Shown here in pieces: positions 26,183-35,984 of a stretch of DNA of 64,000 nucleotides (position 1 is its first letter; each line of letters starts with the position of its first letter). The stretch spans positions 1,240,001 through 1,304,000 of the forward strand of contig NZ_CP117877.1 in NCBI RefSeq assembly GCF_028736115.1, given 5' to 3'. Source of the DNA: Mucilaginibacter sp. KACC 22063 (GTDB lineage Bacteria > Bacteroidota > Bacteroidia > Sphingobacteriales > Sphingobacteriaceae). The notes beneath the pieces were generated by a model. That model saw only the letters and a list, made by a program, of their open reading frames with translations, did no database searches and had not been told where the DNA came from. Position numbers and translations under genes: made by a program.

Positions 26183-27187
26183 ATGTCTCAAGGTTCAAAT
26201 TTTGTTGATTATGTAAAAATATGCTGCCGTTCTGGCCATGGCGGTGCTGGTTCTTCGCACCTGCATCGTGATAAGCATACGGCAAAAGGCGGCCCTGATG
26301 GCGGCGATGGCGGCCGTGGCGGGCACGTAATAGTTAAGGGTAATGCCCAGCTTTGGACATTGCTTCACTTAAAATACCGCAAGCATATTATTGCCGGTAA
26401 CGGCGATTCGGGCGGCAGTACCTTAAAAACCGGCAAAACCGGTATGGACGAAATTCTGGAAGTGCCGCTTGGTACCATTGCTAAAAATGCGGAGACCGGC
26501 GAAACCATTTTTGAAATTACTCAGGATGGTGAAACCAAAATTTTAACTCCTGGCGGACGCGGTGGTTTAGGTAACTGGCACTTTAAATCGGCTACACAGC
26601 AAACACCCCGTTTTGCACAACCCGGCGAACCCGGCCAGGAAGAATGGAATATCCTGGAGCTTAAATTGCTGGCCGATGTAGGCTTGGTTGGTTTCCCTAA
26701 TGCTGGTAAATCTACTTTGCTTTCTGTGGTATCGGCTGCAAAACCAGAGATTGCTGATTATGCCTTTACTACTATAGTCCCAAATTTGGGTATTGTATCT
26801 TATCGAGATAATAAATCGTTCGTGATGGCTGATATCCCGGGAATCATTGAAGGTGCATCAAAAGGTAAGGGCTTAGGCTTCCGTTTCCTGCGCCATATCG
26901 AGCGTAACTCGGTATTGTTGTTCATGATTCCGGCTGATACAAACCGTACCTTAAAACAGGAATACGAGATATTGCTGGACGAACTGGAAGAATATAATCC
27001 GGAATTAGTACATAAACCACGTGTGCTGGCGATTACCAAATCAGACCTGCTCGACGATGAACTGGTACAGGAAATGAAGCAGGAGTTACCAGCTAATATT
27101 CCTTCTATCTTTATCTCATCCATTGCACAAAAAGGCCTTTTAGAATTAAAAGACCTGCTTTGGAAAGAGATCAATCGCGCGGTGTAG
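26183..27187 (+). CDS. obgE: GTPase Obg/CgtA
   Basis: A 334-residue ribosome-assembly and stringent-response GTPase. A glycine-rich Obg domain (about residues 3-158, with [11 protein letters not shown] and [10 protein letters not shown]) precedes the G domain with G1 [10 protein letters not shown]3 D-I-P-G-I-I-E-G-A and G4 T-K-S-D. The variable C-terminal OCT domain is absent. Its last 17 bases overlap the 3' end of the opposing membrane-protein gene. Confidence 0.96.
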   Translation: MSQGSNFVDYVKICCRSGHGGAGSSHLHRDKHTAKGGPDGGDGGRGGHVIVKGNAQLWTLLHLKYRKHIIAGNGDSGGSTLKTGKTGMDEILEVPLGTIAKNAETGETIFEITQDGETKILTPGGRGGLGNWHFKSATQQTPRFAQPGEPGQEEWNILELKLLADVGLVGFPNAGKSTLLSVVSAAKPEIADYAFTTIVPNLGIVSYRDNKSFVMADIPGIIEGASKGKGLGFRFLRHIERNSVLLFMIPADTNRTLKQEYEILLDELEEYNPELVHKPRVLAITKSDLLDDELVQEMKQELPANIPSIFISSIAQKGLLELKDLLWKEINRAV

Positions 27188-28814
27188 ACGACGATAGCAA
27201 AAAGTAATCGGTACTTAGCTGTTGGTATTTGAAAGCTTTATATCCCGGAAAGCATTTTAATATCATCGCCATCCTTGCACCCCGGTAGCTTGATGGAAGC
27301 ATAATATGCAACGGCCCTCCAAAGCCTTTATAGGTATAAGCTTCAAAGTCAATTTTCATATTCGGACCAATCGGGTCAATAGTGATTACACGGTTATGTT
27401 CAATTTCCAAAGCTAAATCGGGGCTGTTGAAAACGAAGGTGGCATTATGCTCGGTGCTGTCTAAATGCAAGATATCCTGAATAGATTCTTTATCTATAAA
27501 TTGCTGTGTTAGGCCAGATACAGCGTGTACTCCTTCATTTTTATTTGCACTGTAGCCACTTATCAAGTATCCCAGGCTTTTAAATAAGATAAAAGCCCAT
27601 ACTGCACCAAATACTATTCGAAACGGAAACTTCAACCTGCTCACGAGGTAAATAGCAGCGGGTATAAAGATCAACCCCATCATGCGGAAATGCCTTGCTT
27701 CATAAGATATGGCCGACTGCCTGAAGAACGCAAAGCTGAAAAACAATACGCTTACTACATAAAACGAAGCTAACACAACCTGGTAATCAGTATTGGGGAT
27801 AGTTTTTATTGCTTTAACAATGAGGTAAATACTTGCGGTAGCAGTTAATAATAATATAATGATGGCACCGGTATAGCTGAATACAGGCGTATCATTATGG
27901 TAAATAAGTCCGTTAGATAATTCATCTATTGAAAACCCGGAAAGTAATGGTGATGCTAACGGAAAGGTTAATGTTTCCCACACCAACTTGAAATTATTAC
28001 TGCCTGATGTTGGGTTAGTGCCTTTGGATAAATAAGCTGTGTAAATCCCGATAAGCGATAACACTGCGGGTACGCCCAGCCATATCCCATTAATTATCCA
28101 TTTGCCAACAGATTTATTATTGCGGGATAGCCTGATCCAAAGTACGAGCAGACCTGCTGCAAACATCCACACAAAAGACGACTTACAGATAAAACCAACC
28201 CAGCCGGAAAGAAGAATGAACAGGATCAGTCGCCAGTCGTTTGGTTTATTAAATGATAAGCATCCGTATAAAAACCAGCCGCTAAAAGCAAAAAGCAGCA
28301 CCTCGCCACCATTATAAAATACGTATGGCAATACATAAAATTGCTGGCAGGCAATAAAGGCAAGGCTTACTACCGATACCATATTGCTAAAACCCGCTTT
28401 TCTGAAAAACCGGTATAAGCCTAATAAGCCTATTACTTCACACAAGAATACAGTTACTGCACAAGCCCTGCCTGTATTGATATGTAATATAGTTTTAAAA
28501 AAATAAGGCACAAGATACTGTCCCGGCGACCACCAACTTAGAAATTCGCCGTAATTGTGTGCTATATTATCATGGTCTGGATTAATCAGCATGTTAAAGC
28601 CACCCCCGCGTTCCATAGAACGCATCACCTGGAAACCCCAGCTCGGATCAGGAAATAAAGCCATTGGGTGCAGGTATACAGCGATACCTGCTATAACCGT
28701 CAATAAAATTAACGTGGCAAAAATGATACGTGACAATTGTTTTTCTGGCATAGATGGATGTTTTAAAAAGGGCGAATTTATAATATTTATTTTTAAGGTG
28801 CTTTTTGTATTCAT
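27171..28814 (-). CDS. Multi-pass membrane protein, GT-C glycosyltransferase-like
   Basis: A 547-residue protein with about ten to twelve hydrophobic helices between residues 30 and 430 and a soluble C-terminal domain of about 110 residues. The large first loop (after [12 protein letters not shown]) resembles that of GT-C or PMT/ArnT-like enzymes using lipid-linked sugars, but I cannot confirm the catalytic acidic pair. Function unknown. The start may instead be the Met at 28751, just before the first helix. It converges on obg with a 17-base overlap. Confidence 0.7.
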   Translation of the reverse strand: MNTKSTLKINIINSPFLKHPSMPEKQLSRIIFATLILLTVIAGIAVYLHPMALFPDPSWGFQVMRSMERGGGFNMLINPDHDNIAHNYGEFLSWWSPGQYLVPYFFKTILHINTGRACAVTVFLCEVIGLLGLYRFFRKAGFSNMVSVVSLAFIACQQFYVLPYVFYNGGEVLLFAFSGWFLYGCLSFNKPNDWRLILFILLSGWVGFICKSSFVWMFAAGLLVLWIRLSRNNKSVGKWIINGIWLGVPAVLSLIGIYTAYLSKGTNPTSGSNNFKLVWETLTFPLASPLLSGFSIDELSNGLIYHNDTPVFSYTGAIIILLLTATASIYLIVKAIKTIPNTDYQVVLASFYVVSVLFFSFAFFRQSAISYEARHFRMMGLIFIPAAIYLVSRLKFPFRIVFGAVWAFILFKSLGYLISGYSANKNEGVHAVSGLTQQFIDKESIQDILHLDSTEHNATFVFNSPDLALEIEHNRVITIDPIGPNMKIDFEAYTYKGFGGPLHIMLPSSYRGARMAMILKCFPGYKAFKYQQLSTDYFLLSSSTPRD

Positions 28815-28820
28815 ACACAG

Positions 28821-28854
28821 TTGTTAGCTAAATGGGCATATTTATTTAAGTTTG
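28821..28854 (+). promoter_or_regulatory. Promoter of gap
   Basis: TTG (28821-28823), 23 bases, then TAAGTTTG (28847-28854), an exact -7 match at an allowed spacing. It ends 19 bases before the gap ATG. Confidence 0.55.
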
Positions 28855-28873
28855 CCTCATATTAAATATCAGA

Positions 28874-29890
28874 ATGAGAATTGCCATAAATGGATTCGGC
28901 CGCATTGGGCGCATCTTTTTAAGAAATATATTACAGCGCGAAGGGATAGAAGTAATAGCTATTAACGATATTACAGATACCCAAACCCTGGCGCATTTAT
29001 TTAAGTATGATTCGGTACACCGGGGGTTTAAAGGTACGGTAACCGCTGATGCCGATAATTTATATATTAACAACAAAACGATAAAAGTTTTGGCTCAACG
29101 CGACCCTAAACTTTTACCATGGAAAGATCTGGATATAGATTTGGTTGTTGAGTCGACAGGCAAGTTTGCAACAGCCGAAGGCGGCCAAATGCACCTGGAA
29201 GCAGGAGCAAAGCAGGTAATTATATCTGCACCGGCTACCAAAGATGTACCTACTGTGGTTTTAGGTGTAAATGATGACCGTATAGATTTTAATTCGCCGA
29301 TACTATCAAATGCCTCATGCACTACTAATAATGTAGCTGCTATGGTAAAGGTGCTGGATGATAACTGGGGCGTGAAGGAAGGTTACATTACAACTGTACA
29401 CTCTATGACCGGCGACCAGAACCTACACGATGCGCCACATAAAGATCTGCGCAGGGCAAGGGCAGCATCGGGGTCAATTATACCCACAACCACAGGAGCG
29501 GCAAAGGCCATTACATCCATATTTCCGCATTTGGATGGTATGCTTGGTGGTGCAGGAATACGGGTGCCAGTGTTAAACGGTTCATTAACAGACTTTACCT
29601 GCGAGCTGAATAAACCGGCTACCGTAGAAGAAATCAACACTGCGTTTAAAGCTGCATCTGAAGGGGCTATGAAAGATATTTTGGAATATACCGAAGATCC
29701 GATTGTGTCGACAGATATTTTAGGCAATCCGCATAGTTGCGTTTTTGATGCGCAGTTAACATCTGTAGTAGGCGGTTTAACCAAGGTTGTGGGTTGGTAT
29801 GATAATGAAATGGGCTACTCGAGCAGGCTGGCTGATTTGGTTGATCGTATTATTTCTGAGAAACCAGAATCAAGAGACAAGAACCAGTAA
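28874..29890 (+). CDS. gap: Glyceraldehyde-3-phosphate dehydrogenase, phosphorylating
   Basis: A 338-residue glycolytic dehydrogenase. N-G-F-G-R-I-G-R is at 6-13, catalytic Cys149 is in S-N-A-S-C-T-T-N-N and His176 in T-T-V-H-S-M. Asp32 in N-D-I favours NAD+. The last residues (P-E-S-R-D-K-N-Q) are not typical of the family and are encoded by three repeat words (29866-29886), so the native C-terminus seems to have been extended by a heptamer array. A GNAT gene follows after 26 bases. Confidence 0.96.
   Translation: MRIAINGFGRIGRIFLRNILQREGIEVIAINDITDTQTLAHLFKYDSVHRGFKGTVTADADNLYINNKTIKVLAQRDPKLLPWKDLDIDLVVESTGKFATAEGGQMHLEAGAKQVIISAPATKDVPTVVLGVNDDRIDFNSPILSNASCTTNNVAAMVKVLDDNWGVKEGYITTVHSMTGDQNLHDAPHKDLRRARAASGSIIPTTTGAAKAITSIFPHLDGMLGGAGIRVPVLNGSLTDFTCELNKPATVEEINTAFKAASEGAMKDILEYTEDPIVSTDILGNPHSCVFDAQLTSVVGGLTKVVGWYDNEMGYSSRLADLVDRIISEKPESRDKNQ
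29866..29886 (+). repeat. Three 7-nt repeat words inside the 3' end of gap
   Basis: AGAATCA, AGAGACA, AGAACCA in strict register, directly before the gap stop codon. They are the same word type as the atpD-atpC (21775) and murD-ftsW (45054) arrays. No inverted arm is seen after the stop. Confidence 0.7.
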
Positions 29891-29916
29891 AGATAAAAAT
29901 CTGCTACAGAAATAAA

Positions 29917-30351
29917 ATGGTAAAATTTATAACAAATGATGATGTGCTGCCCATCCGCAATGAGGTGTTGCGCGAGGGGCGTTTAACACTTGACGAATGC
30001 CGCTGGCCGGGTGATGATGATTCCGAGTCGTTCCATTTAGGCTACTTTGCAGATGAGCAACTGGTTTGCATCGCATCATTTCATAAAACGGGATATAAGG
30101 ATTTTCAGGGTATAGGTTATCAATTACGTGGCATGGCAACACTTGCTGCCTATCAAGGTAAAGGCATCGGTAACCAGCTGGTTAATTTTGCCATTACCTA
30201 CATGCGCGGGCAAAGGGTGAGCTATGTATGGTGCAATGCCCGTAAAAAAGCAGCTAATTTTTATTCGTCATTGGGCTTTGAGATTGTATCTAATGAGTTT
30301 GATATCCCCGGTATTGGCCCGCACTATGTGATGTATCTGAAGATACAGTAG
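29917..30351 (+). CDS. GNAT-family N-acetyltransferase
   Basis: A 144-residue acetyl-CoA-dependent acyltransferase. The acetyl-CoA loop is in A-Y-Q-G-K-G-I-G-N-Q-L-V-N-F (Q/R-x-x-G-x-G/A), followed by V-W-C-N-A-R-K-K-A-A-N-F-Y-S-S-L-G-F-E. The acceptor is unknown (small amine or protein N-terminus possible). It follows gap on the same strand and may be co-transcribed; the repeat block at 30351 separates it from pgk. Confidence 0.85.
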   Translation: MVKFITNDDVLPIRNEVLREGRLTLDECRWPGDDDSESFHLGYFADEQLVCIASFHKTGYKDFQGIGYQLRGMATLAAYQGKGIGNQLVNFAITYMRGQRVSYVWCNARKKAANFYSSLGFEIVSNEFDIPGIGPHYVMYLKIQ

Positions 30352-30500
30352 TACCTCACCCCAACCCTCTCTAAATGGAGAGGGGGTAACAACTTGTCAT
30401 TCTGAACGAAGGTGAAGAATCTTTTTCAACAAGTAAATGGTATTATGCAGAAGATTGCTTCTCAACTGTTCGCGGATCGCAATAACGATACTCCTTTGGT
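30351..30500. repeat. Composite of three dispersed repeat fragments (GNAT-pgk gap)
   Basis: The gap opens with CCTCACCCC and CCCTCTCTAAATGGAGAGGG (30368-30387), a copy of the GGAGAGG palindrome family. It continues with TTGTCATTCTGAACGAAGG..GAAGAATC (about 30394-30421), an end of another inverted-repeat family. Then GAAGATTGCTTCT..GCGGATCGCAATAACG (about 30451-30497) is a decayed half of the hemE-hemJ repeat. Confidence 0.6.
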
Positions 30501-30614
30501 TCAAGCAAAAGATACGTTTCAATAATTTCTCAAACACCTTTTTTAAATATCCGTTTCTGTTTCAGAATTAATTTGCCAGATTTGGAACCGAATACTGACG
30601 CTACAAAAATCGAC

Positions 30615-31805
30615 ATGAAAACAATAGATCAAGTAAACTTCCAGGGTAAAAAAGCCCTTATCCGTGTTGACTTTAATGTTCCTCTTGATGAGAACTTTAA
30701 AATTACGGACGATAACCGTATGACGGCTGCATTGCCTACTATTCAGAAAATTTTGAAAGAAGGTGGCGCTGTTATCCTGATGTCGCACCTGGGCAGGCCA
30801 AAAGATGGCCCTACCGAGAAGTACTCGCTTAAACACCTGGTGCCTCATCTGTCTGACCTGTTGGGCCAGCAAGTAGAGTTTGCCAATGATTGCATTGGCG
30901 ACGAAGCGGTTGAAAAAGCCAAAGCGCTTAAACCAGGCGAGGTTCTATTGTTAGAGAACCTGCGTTTTTATAAAGAAGAAGAAAAAGGCGATAAAGACTT
31001 TGCTGAGAAATTAGCGCGTCTTGGTGATGTATACGTGAACGATGCTTTCGGCACCGCGCACCGTGCACACGCTTCAACTGCTGTTATTGCACAGTTTTTC
31101 CCTGAAGGTAAATACTTTGGTTACCTGATGGCAGCTGAGTTAGACAATGCCGAAAAAATATTAAACGGCGCTACTAAACCTTTCACGGCTATTATGGGCG
31201 GTGCCAAGGTATCAGACAAAATTCAGCTGATTGAACGTTTATTAGAGAAGGTTGATAACCTGATCATTGGTGGTGGTATGGCTTATACCTTTGCTAAAGC
31301 ACAAGGCGGTAACATTGGTAAATCTTTGTTAGAAGCCGATAAGCAGGAACTAGCTTTAAGCTTAATTGAAAAGGCAAAAGCTAAAGGTGTAAACCTGTTG
31401 TTACCAACCGATACCGTTATTGCCGATGATTTCTCTAACAATGCAAACAAGAAAGTGTCATCAACCAAAGAAATTCCTGATGATTGGGAAGGCCTTGATA
31501 TTGGCCCTGAAACTGTAAAGGCTTTCAGCAAAGTGATTGAAGAATCAAAGACTGTACTTTGGAATGGCCCAATGGGTGTGTTCGAGATGGAGAGCTTTGA
31601 TAAAGGCACTAAAGCAGTTGCCGATGCAGTTGTTAAAGCAACGCAAAACGGAGCCTTTACCCTTATCGGTGGTGGCGACTCTGCTGCTGCGGTAGCTAAA
31701 TTCGGTTTAACCAACGAAGTAAGCTACGTATCAACCGGTGGTGGTGCTTTGCTTGAATATATGGAAGGCAAAGAATTACCAGGCGTTAAAGCCATTAATG
31801 AATAA
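30615..31805 (+). CDS. pgk: Phosphoglycerate kinase
   Basis: A 396-residue glycolytic kinase transferring phosphate from 1,3-bisphosphoglycerate to ADP. It has the N-terminal [16 protein letters not shown], the hinge region near [11 protein letters not shown] and the C-terminal [13 protein letters not shown] chose ATG 30615; the frame is open back to 30573 but those residues are non-conserved. It acts directly after gap in glycolysis but is separated from it by a GNAT gene and repeats. Confidence 0.96.
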   Translation: MKTIDQVNFQGKKALIRVDFNVPLDENFKITDDNRMTAALPTIQKILKEGGAVILMSHLGRPKDGPTEKYSLKHLVPHLSDLLGQQVEFANDCIGDEAVEKAKALKPGEVLLLENLRFYKEEEKGDKDFAEKLARLGDVYVNDAFGTAHRAHASTAVIAQFFPEGKYFGYLMAAELDNAEKILNGATKPFTAIMGGAKVSDKIQLIERLLEKVDNLIIGGGMAYTFAKAQGGNIGKSLLEADKQELALSLIEKAKAKGVNLLLPTDTVIADDFSNNANKKVSSTKEIPDDWEGLDIGPETVKAFSKVIEESKTVLWNGPMGVFEMESFDKGTKAVADAVVKATQNGAFTLIGGGDSAAAVAKFGLTNEVSYVSTGGGALLEYMEGKELPGVKAINE

Positions 31806-31829
31806 GCTTAAATTTTACTTTAATACTTG

Positions 31830-31853
31830 AAGGCTTCGGGATACCGAAGCCTT
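31830..31853 (+). terminator. Intrinsic terminator after pgk
   Basis: A 10-bp stem (AAGGCTTCGG / CCGAAGCCTT) with a 4-base loop, followed by a T run, 24 bases after the pgk stop. Confidence 0.9.
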
Positions 31854-31871
31854 TTTTGTTAATTGAACGAT

Positions 31872-32300
31872 ATGTCAGAAATATTGATTCGTAAATTCAG
31901 GAAAACGGACATAGAAGAACTAAGAAATCTTTACCTTTCTGTAAGAAAGGATACATTTAGTTGGATGGATACTGATGCATTTACAATTGCTGACTTTGTT
32001 AAAGATACACGTGATGAAGATATTTGGGTTGCCGAGATTGAGGGTGCAATAGCCGGATTTATAAGCGTTTGGTTGCCGGATAGTTTTGTACATCATTTAT
32101 ATATTTATAAGCAATATCAGGGCAAAGGAATAGGTAGGGCTTTATTGAAAGAAGCCGAAAGCAATACTGCTGCTCCACTTACATTGAAATGCCTTGCAAA
32201 AAATGTAGATGCTTTTGAGTTTTACATCAAATTAGGTTGGTATATAGAAGCTAAAGAAGCTGATGAAGCAGGCGACTATTATTTAATGAGCAAAGTATAA
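31872..32300 (+). CDS. GNAT-family N-acetyltransferase
   Basis: A 142-residue GNAT enzyme with the acetyl-CoA loop Y-Q-G-K-G-I-G-R-A-L-L-K-E-A and the later K-N-V-D-A-F-E-F-Y-I-K-L-G-W. The layout matches small-molecule acetyltransferases such as the PhnO/YjaB type. I chose ATG 31872 over TTG 31863. It is unlike the 29917 GNAT outside the motif. The small hypothetical gene starts 6 bases downstream. Confidence 0.85.
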   Translation: MSEILIRKFRKTDIEELRNLYLSVRKDTFSWMDTDAFTIADFVKDTRDEDIWVAEIEGAIAGFISVWLPDSFVHHLYIYKQYQGKGIGRALLKEAESNTAAPLTLKCLAKNVDAFEFYIKLGWYIEAKEADEAGDYYLMSKV

Positions 32301-32306
32301 GATTTA

Positions 32307-32636
32307 ATGTTTTTAAATTCGGTAAGATACAGAAGGATTATGCTGGGAATATTCCTGTTGTTTTTGGGAATATTTACATGGCATAATTATATAAATAACA
32401 AGGCTGCTGATATTGAAAACCTGTCAAACTCATTCAACGGTATCGTTCAAAAAGTAGAATATAATGTGAAGGGGATGCCGTCTGTCATGGTGCATGATAA
32501 GCAGTACCATTTGATTGGCGGATATAATTTTGAATATAAAATATCTAAAGGCGACTCCCTCATTAAGCGTAAAAATTCTACAGTTTACAAGCTGATTAAA
32601 AAAGGGACTGATAGTGTGTTCTTATTTGAGAATTAG
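32307..32636 (+). CDS. Small membrane-anchored protein of unknown function
   Basis: A 109-residue protein not recognised. One hydrophobic helix (about residues 10-28, M-L-G-I-F-L-L-F-L-G-I-F) is followed by a polar, probably extracytoplasmic domain with several short beta-like segments (V-Q-K-V-E-Y-N-V, S-V-M-V-H-D-K-Q-Y-H-L, S-T-V-Y-K-L-I-K). It starts 6 bases after the GNAT gene and is probably on the same transcript. Confidence 0.6.
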   Translation: MFLNSVRYRRIMLGIFLLFLGIFTWHNYINNKAADIENLSNSFNGIVQKVEYNVKGMPSVMVHDKQYHLIGGYNFEYKISKGDSLIKRKNSTVYKLIKKGTDSVFLFEN

Positions 32637-32679
32637 CTTTGTCATTTCTTGGCAGAGAAAGCTAAGCATAGCTAAAAGC

Positions 32680-32708
32680 AAAAGAGACTACACCAGGCAG
32701 CCTCTTTT
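32680..32708. terminator. Weak bidirectional terminator-like hairpin
   Basis: AAAAGAG and CTCTTTT form a 7-bp stem around a 15-base loop, with A and T flanks, between the plus-strand hypothetical gene and the 3' end of the minus-strand secreted protein. Modest stem, so low confidence. Confidence 0.45.
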
Positions 32709-32727
32709 AATATGAATTAATGAGAAC

Positions 32728-33156
32728 TTATTTATTTACTGGGCAGTTGCGGCATGTGGTTGCCGTAGATGCCATACTCAGGTAATAGATTGTGCCACCA
32801 CTATTAACCTGCACATAAATTGTAAAAGATCCTGTTCCGCTGATCTGAAAGGTTGCTTCCGGGCCACTTGAACTAATTAATGTAACAAACGGTTGATTAG
32901 AGCTCCATGCCGAATAAGTAGAACCCGGGGCTGCACCATCAACGCTATATGTGTAGGCTTGCCCATTATAAACTGTTGATGAACCTACAAGGTAAGGTGT
33001 ATAAGTAGGAAGCTTTAGTGCAACCTTGTTTTCAGTTTGAGGCTGTGCCACAGTTGCAGTTACATCGCAGTTTAAGCCATCTGTTTTGTTTGAGGTTTGG
33101 GCAAAAGCCGATAAGCAGCATAGGCAAATGCTACATAAAAGTGCAGTTTTTTTCAT
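32728..33156 (-). CDS. Small secreted protein with Ig/PKD-like beta region
   Basis: A 142-residue protein of unknown function. A signal peptide (M-K-K-T-A-L-L-C-S-I-C-L-C-C-L-S-A-F-A) is followed by a mature part rich in S, T, G and Y, with a beta pattern like a PKD/Ig fold (Y-T-Y-S-V-D-G-A, A-T-F-Q-I-S-G-T-G-S-F-T-I-Y-V). It ends in C-R-N-C, which might form a disulfide or bind metal. No sorting domain is evident. It lies alone between a hairpin and the divergent CocE-type gene. Confidence 0.6.
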   Translation of the reverse strand: MKKTALLCSICLCCLSAFAQTSNKTDGLNCDVTATVAQPQTENKVALKLPTYTPYLVGSSTVYNGQAYTYSVDGAAPGSTYSAWSSNQPFVTLISSSGPEATFQISGTGSFTIYVQVNSGGTIYYLSMASTATTCRNCPVNK

Positions 33157-33398
33157 GATAATAAAATTTAGTTATCACAATATAAGACTTGGTTTTTCTT
33201 TTTAGAAACAACTGATAATTAATGTTATATCGATAATTATTAGCTTTAAAATGACTTTTTTTTCAGCTATAAATCCATTGTATTTTAAAAGATTATAATT
33301 TATTTTCGCTTGCGATTGCATTGCGTGCTTAAAACATTACGGCAATTGCATCGTCACTCAACTTTCTTCTTTTACTATTTTAGTATATCAAATAACTT

Positions 33399-35261
33399 AT
33401 GCATAAAATTTTTACGCTTTGCCTGCTGCTGGTTGCAGCGGCTACTTTTGCACAGCAACCCGGTAATGATGCCGAGTATGTAAAGCAAAATTATACCAAG
33501 TACGAGTACCAGATCCCGATGCGCGACGGTAAAAAGCTGTTCACCTCGGTATATGTACCTAAAGACCAGTCGAAAAAGTACCCCATCATGATGGACCGTA
33601 CCTGCTATAGCGTAGCACCGTATGGTACGGATAAGTACAAAGGCGGCCTTGGCCCGTCATCTCTGTTCCTGCATGATGGTTACATCTTTGTTTACCAGGA
33701 TGTGCGCGGCCGCTGGATGAGCGAGGGTATCTATCAGGAGATGACACCTGAACTGGAAGTTCATAAAACCAATAAGGACATAGACGAGGGGACTGATACT
33801 TATGATACCATCGACTGGCTGATCAAAAACATTCCGAATAATAACGGTAAGGTAGGCGTGTGGGGAATCTCATATCCCGGTTTTTATACCACCACCGCTT
33901 TGTTAAGCCGCCACCCTGCGCTGGTTGCAGCTTCGCCGCAGGCACCAATTGCTGATCTTTGGCGCGATGACGGCTGGCATAACGGCGCTTTCTTCCTGGT
34001 AGCCAACTTTGGTTTTTACCCTGGCTTTACCAACCGCCAGGATGATAAGCCTACGCAACGCCGTGCACGCGGCTTTGACAGCGGCACCGAGGATGGATAC
34101 GAGTTTTTTATGCGCATGGGCCCAACCCGCAATACCAATGATAAATATTACAAGGATACCATCCGCTTGTGGAACGAGATGCTGGATCACCCGGATTACG
34201 ACCAGCACTGGAAAGACCGCAACGTACTGCCACACCTGCATGATATTAAAACAGCAGTATTGGTAACCGGCGGCTGGTACGATGCCGAAGATCTGTACGG
34301 CGCTATTAATACCTACAAAACTTTGGTCCAAAAGAACCCCGCTACGCCGGTATATTTTGCTATGGGGCCGTGGGTGCATGGGGGCTGGTCACGTGGCGAC
34401 GGTGATCATTTAGGCGATGTAGACTTTGGTGCCCCAACTGGACCTTATTACCGCGAGAAGATTGAATTTGCCTTTTTTAGTCATTACCTAAAAGGTACCG
34501 ATTTGAATATCGCCAAGGTAAATACATTTGAAACCGGCGTTAACCAGTGGAAAACCTACAAAACATGGCCGCCAAAAGAGGCAGAAGATAAAAATCTGTA
34601 CTTGCTGTCAAACGGAAAGCTTTCTTTTGCCGCCCCGTCTGCTACAACTAACAGTTACGAGGAGTTTATATCTGATCCGTGGCATCCGGTGCCGTTTATA
34701 AATGGCATTGATATGGATATGAAGCGTGAGTATATGACCGGCGACCAGCGTTTTGCAGCCCGTCGCCCTGATGTGCTTACCTGGCAAACCGATACCCTTG
34801 CAAATGATGTAACCATTGCGGGTAACATCTGGGCAAACCTTAAAGTAGCTACCACCGGCACAGATGCCGATTGGGTGGTAAAGGTGATCGACGTTTATCC
34901 CGACTCTGCAAAGAATAATAAATGGACCGGCAAGGATGTATATATGTCGGGCTATCAGCAAATGGTGCGCAGCGAAAGTATGCGTGGCAAATACCGCAAC
35001 AATACCGGGCATCCTGAACCATTTGTGCCGGGTAAAGTTGCTCCGGTAAACTTTGAGTTGCAAGACGTTTTGCACACCTTTAAAAAAGGACACCGCATTA
35101 TGGTGCAGGTGCAAAGTACCTGGTTTCCCCTTATTGACCGTAACCCTCAAAAATTTGTGGATATCATGAAAGCGACCGAGAAGGATTTTCAGAAAGCAAC
35201 ACACCGGGTTTATACATCAAAGCAAAACCCAAGCTTTTTAAAAGTACGTGTAATGCAATAA
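33399..35261 (+). CDS. Secreted CocE/NonD-family hydrolase (S15-like)
   Basis: A 620-residue alpha/beta hydrolase. The signal peptide ends at about A-T-F-A-Q. Nucleophile Ser158 is in W-G-I-S-Y-P-G-F, the Asp lies in G-G-W-Y-D-A-E-D and the probable His in G-P-W-V-H-G-G-W. A C-terminal jelly-roll domain of the X-Pro dipeptidyl-peptidase type (PepX_C) covers about 380-620. It probably cleaves acyl, ester or X-Pro peptide bonds in the periplasm. The gene at the window end encodes a close paralogue. Confidence 0.9.
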   Translation: MHKIFTLCLLLVAAATFAQQPGNDAEYVKQNYTKYEYQIPMRDGKKLFTSVYVPKDQSKKYPIMMDRTCYSVAPYGTDKYKGGLGPSSLFLHDGYIFVYQDVRGRWMSEGIYQEMTPELEVHKTNKDIDEGTDTYDTIDWLIKNIPNNNGKVGVWGISYPGFYTTTALLSRHPALVAASPQAPIADLWRDDGWHNGAFFLVANFGFYPGFTNRQDDKPTQRRARGFDSGTEDGYEFFMRMGPTRNTNDKYYKDTIRLWNEMLDHPDYDQHWKDRNVLPHLHDIKTAVLVTGGWYDAEDLYGAINTYKTLVQKNPATPVYFAMGPWVHGGWSRGDGDHLGDVDFGAPTGPYYREKIEFAFFSHYLKGTDLNIAKVNTFETGVNQWKTYKTWPPKEAEDKNLYLLSNGKLSFAAPSATTNSYEEFISDPWHPVPFINGIDMDMKREYMTGDQRFAARRPDVLTWQTDTLANDVTIAGNIWANLKVATTGTDADWVVKVIDVYPDSAKNNKWTGKDVYMSGYQQMVRSESMRGKYRNNTGHPEPFVPGKVAPVNFELQDVLHTFKKGHRIMVQVQSTWFPLIDRNPQKFVDIMKATEKDFQKATHRVYTSKQNPSFLKVRVMQ

Positions 35262-35284
35262 GGTATTATACATATAATTTATAG

Positions 35285-35321
35285 AAAGTGGCCGGCATTG
35301 TTTGACAATGCCGGCCACTTT
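35285..35321 (+). terminator. Strong intrinsic terminator after the CocE-type gene
   Basis: A perfect 16-bp stem (AAAGTGGCCGGCATTG and its complement) with a 5-base loop, followed by TTTTTATTTTT. It starts 24 bases after the stop codon. Confidence 0.95.
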
Positions 35322-35357
35322 TTTATTTTTACAGTAAACTATTTGATAAACCTTATT

Positions 35358-35984
35358 GTGAAAAAGATTCTATTAGCAGCAGGGCTGCTTACTACACTAA
35401 CATCTGCCGTAAAGGCGCAATCTGAAAATTACAGGGCGTTTAAAGTTGATTTTGGAGCTGGTTATGCATCACCTCAGGGTTCTTCTGATGGTGGCATGAA
35501 GGGCGGCGTGTCATTTACCTTGCAGCCACATTACCGATTGTCTGATGCATTAGCTGTAGGTTTGCGTTTGGAGGGTGCAGTTTTGGGCCGTGCGCAGCTT
35601 GTACAGTTTTTTGACGCGCCATACCTGGAAACCGTTTATAGTGTCACCAGCTCTTATATACTTACCGGCGAGTATTATTTAACTGACTCATTTATAAGGC
35701 CCTTTGTTGGCATGGGAGTGGGTGCTTTCACACAGGCATCTGTACATTACGAAAGTGATATTGATACTTATGCCTATACCGTTCCATCAAAAACCAAGTT
35801 TGGTGTAGTGCCCGAAGCAGGGGTAGAAATAGGGCATTTCCGCTTATCTGCAGATTATAATATCCTGCCACAAAAAACAGGATATCTGGGTATTAAAGCG
35901 GGATTTTTCTTTGGTGGCGGTAGTAGGTCTAACGCCTATGGAATGTATCACCGCCGCAGGCGTTCAGAAAACTGGGGTGGTTAA
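35358..35984 (+). CDS. Outer-membrane beta-barrel protein
   Basis: A 208-residue protein with a signal peptide (V-K-K-I-L-L-A-A-G-L-L-T-T.. ending V-K-A-Q) and alternating amphipathic strands, including F-G-A-G-Y-A-S-P-Q-G and F-V-G-M-G-V-G-A-F, typical of small OmpA/OmpW-like barrels. A GTG start at 35358 is preferred because the frame upstream runs into the terminator. The tail is G-M-Y-H-R-R-R-R-S-E-N-W-G-G, unusually basic and without a terminal aromatic residue. Its stop abuts the stop of the convergent gene. Confidence 0.75.
   Translation: MKKILLAAGLLTTLTSAVKAQSENYRAFKVDFGAGYASPQGSSDGGMKGGVSFTLQPHYRLSDALAVGLRLEGAVLGRAQLVQFFDAPYLETVYSVTSSYILTGEYYLTDSFIRPFVGMGVGAFTQASVHYESDIDTYAYTVPSKTKFGVVPEAGVEIGHFRLSADYNILPQKTGYLGIKAGFFFGGGSRSNAYGMYHRRRRSENWGG

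Noticed and set aside
30573..30614. 14-residue N-terminal extension of Pgk
   Set aside because: Not conserved, and M-K-T-I-D-Q-V at 30615 is the usual start.
34608..35204. 198-codon open frame opposite the CocE-type gene
   Set aside because: Antisense shadow, His/Cys-rich without a known fold.
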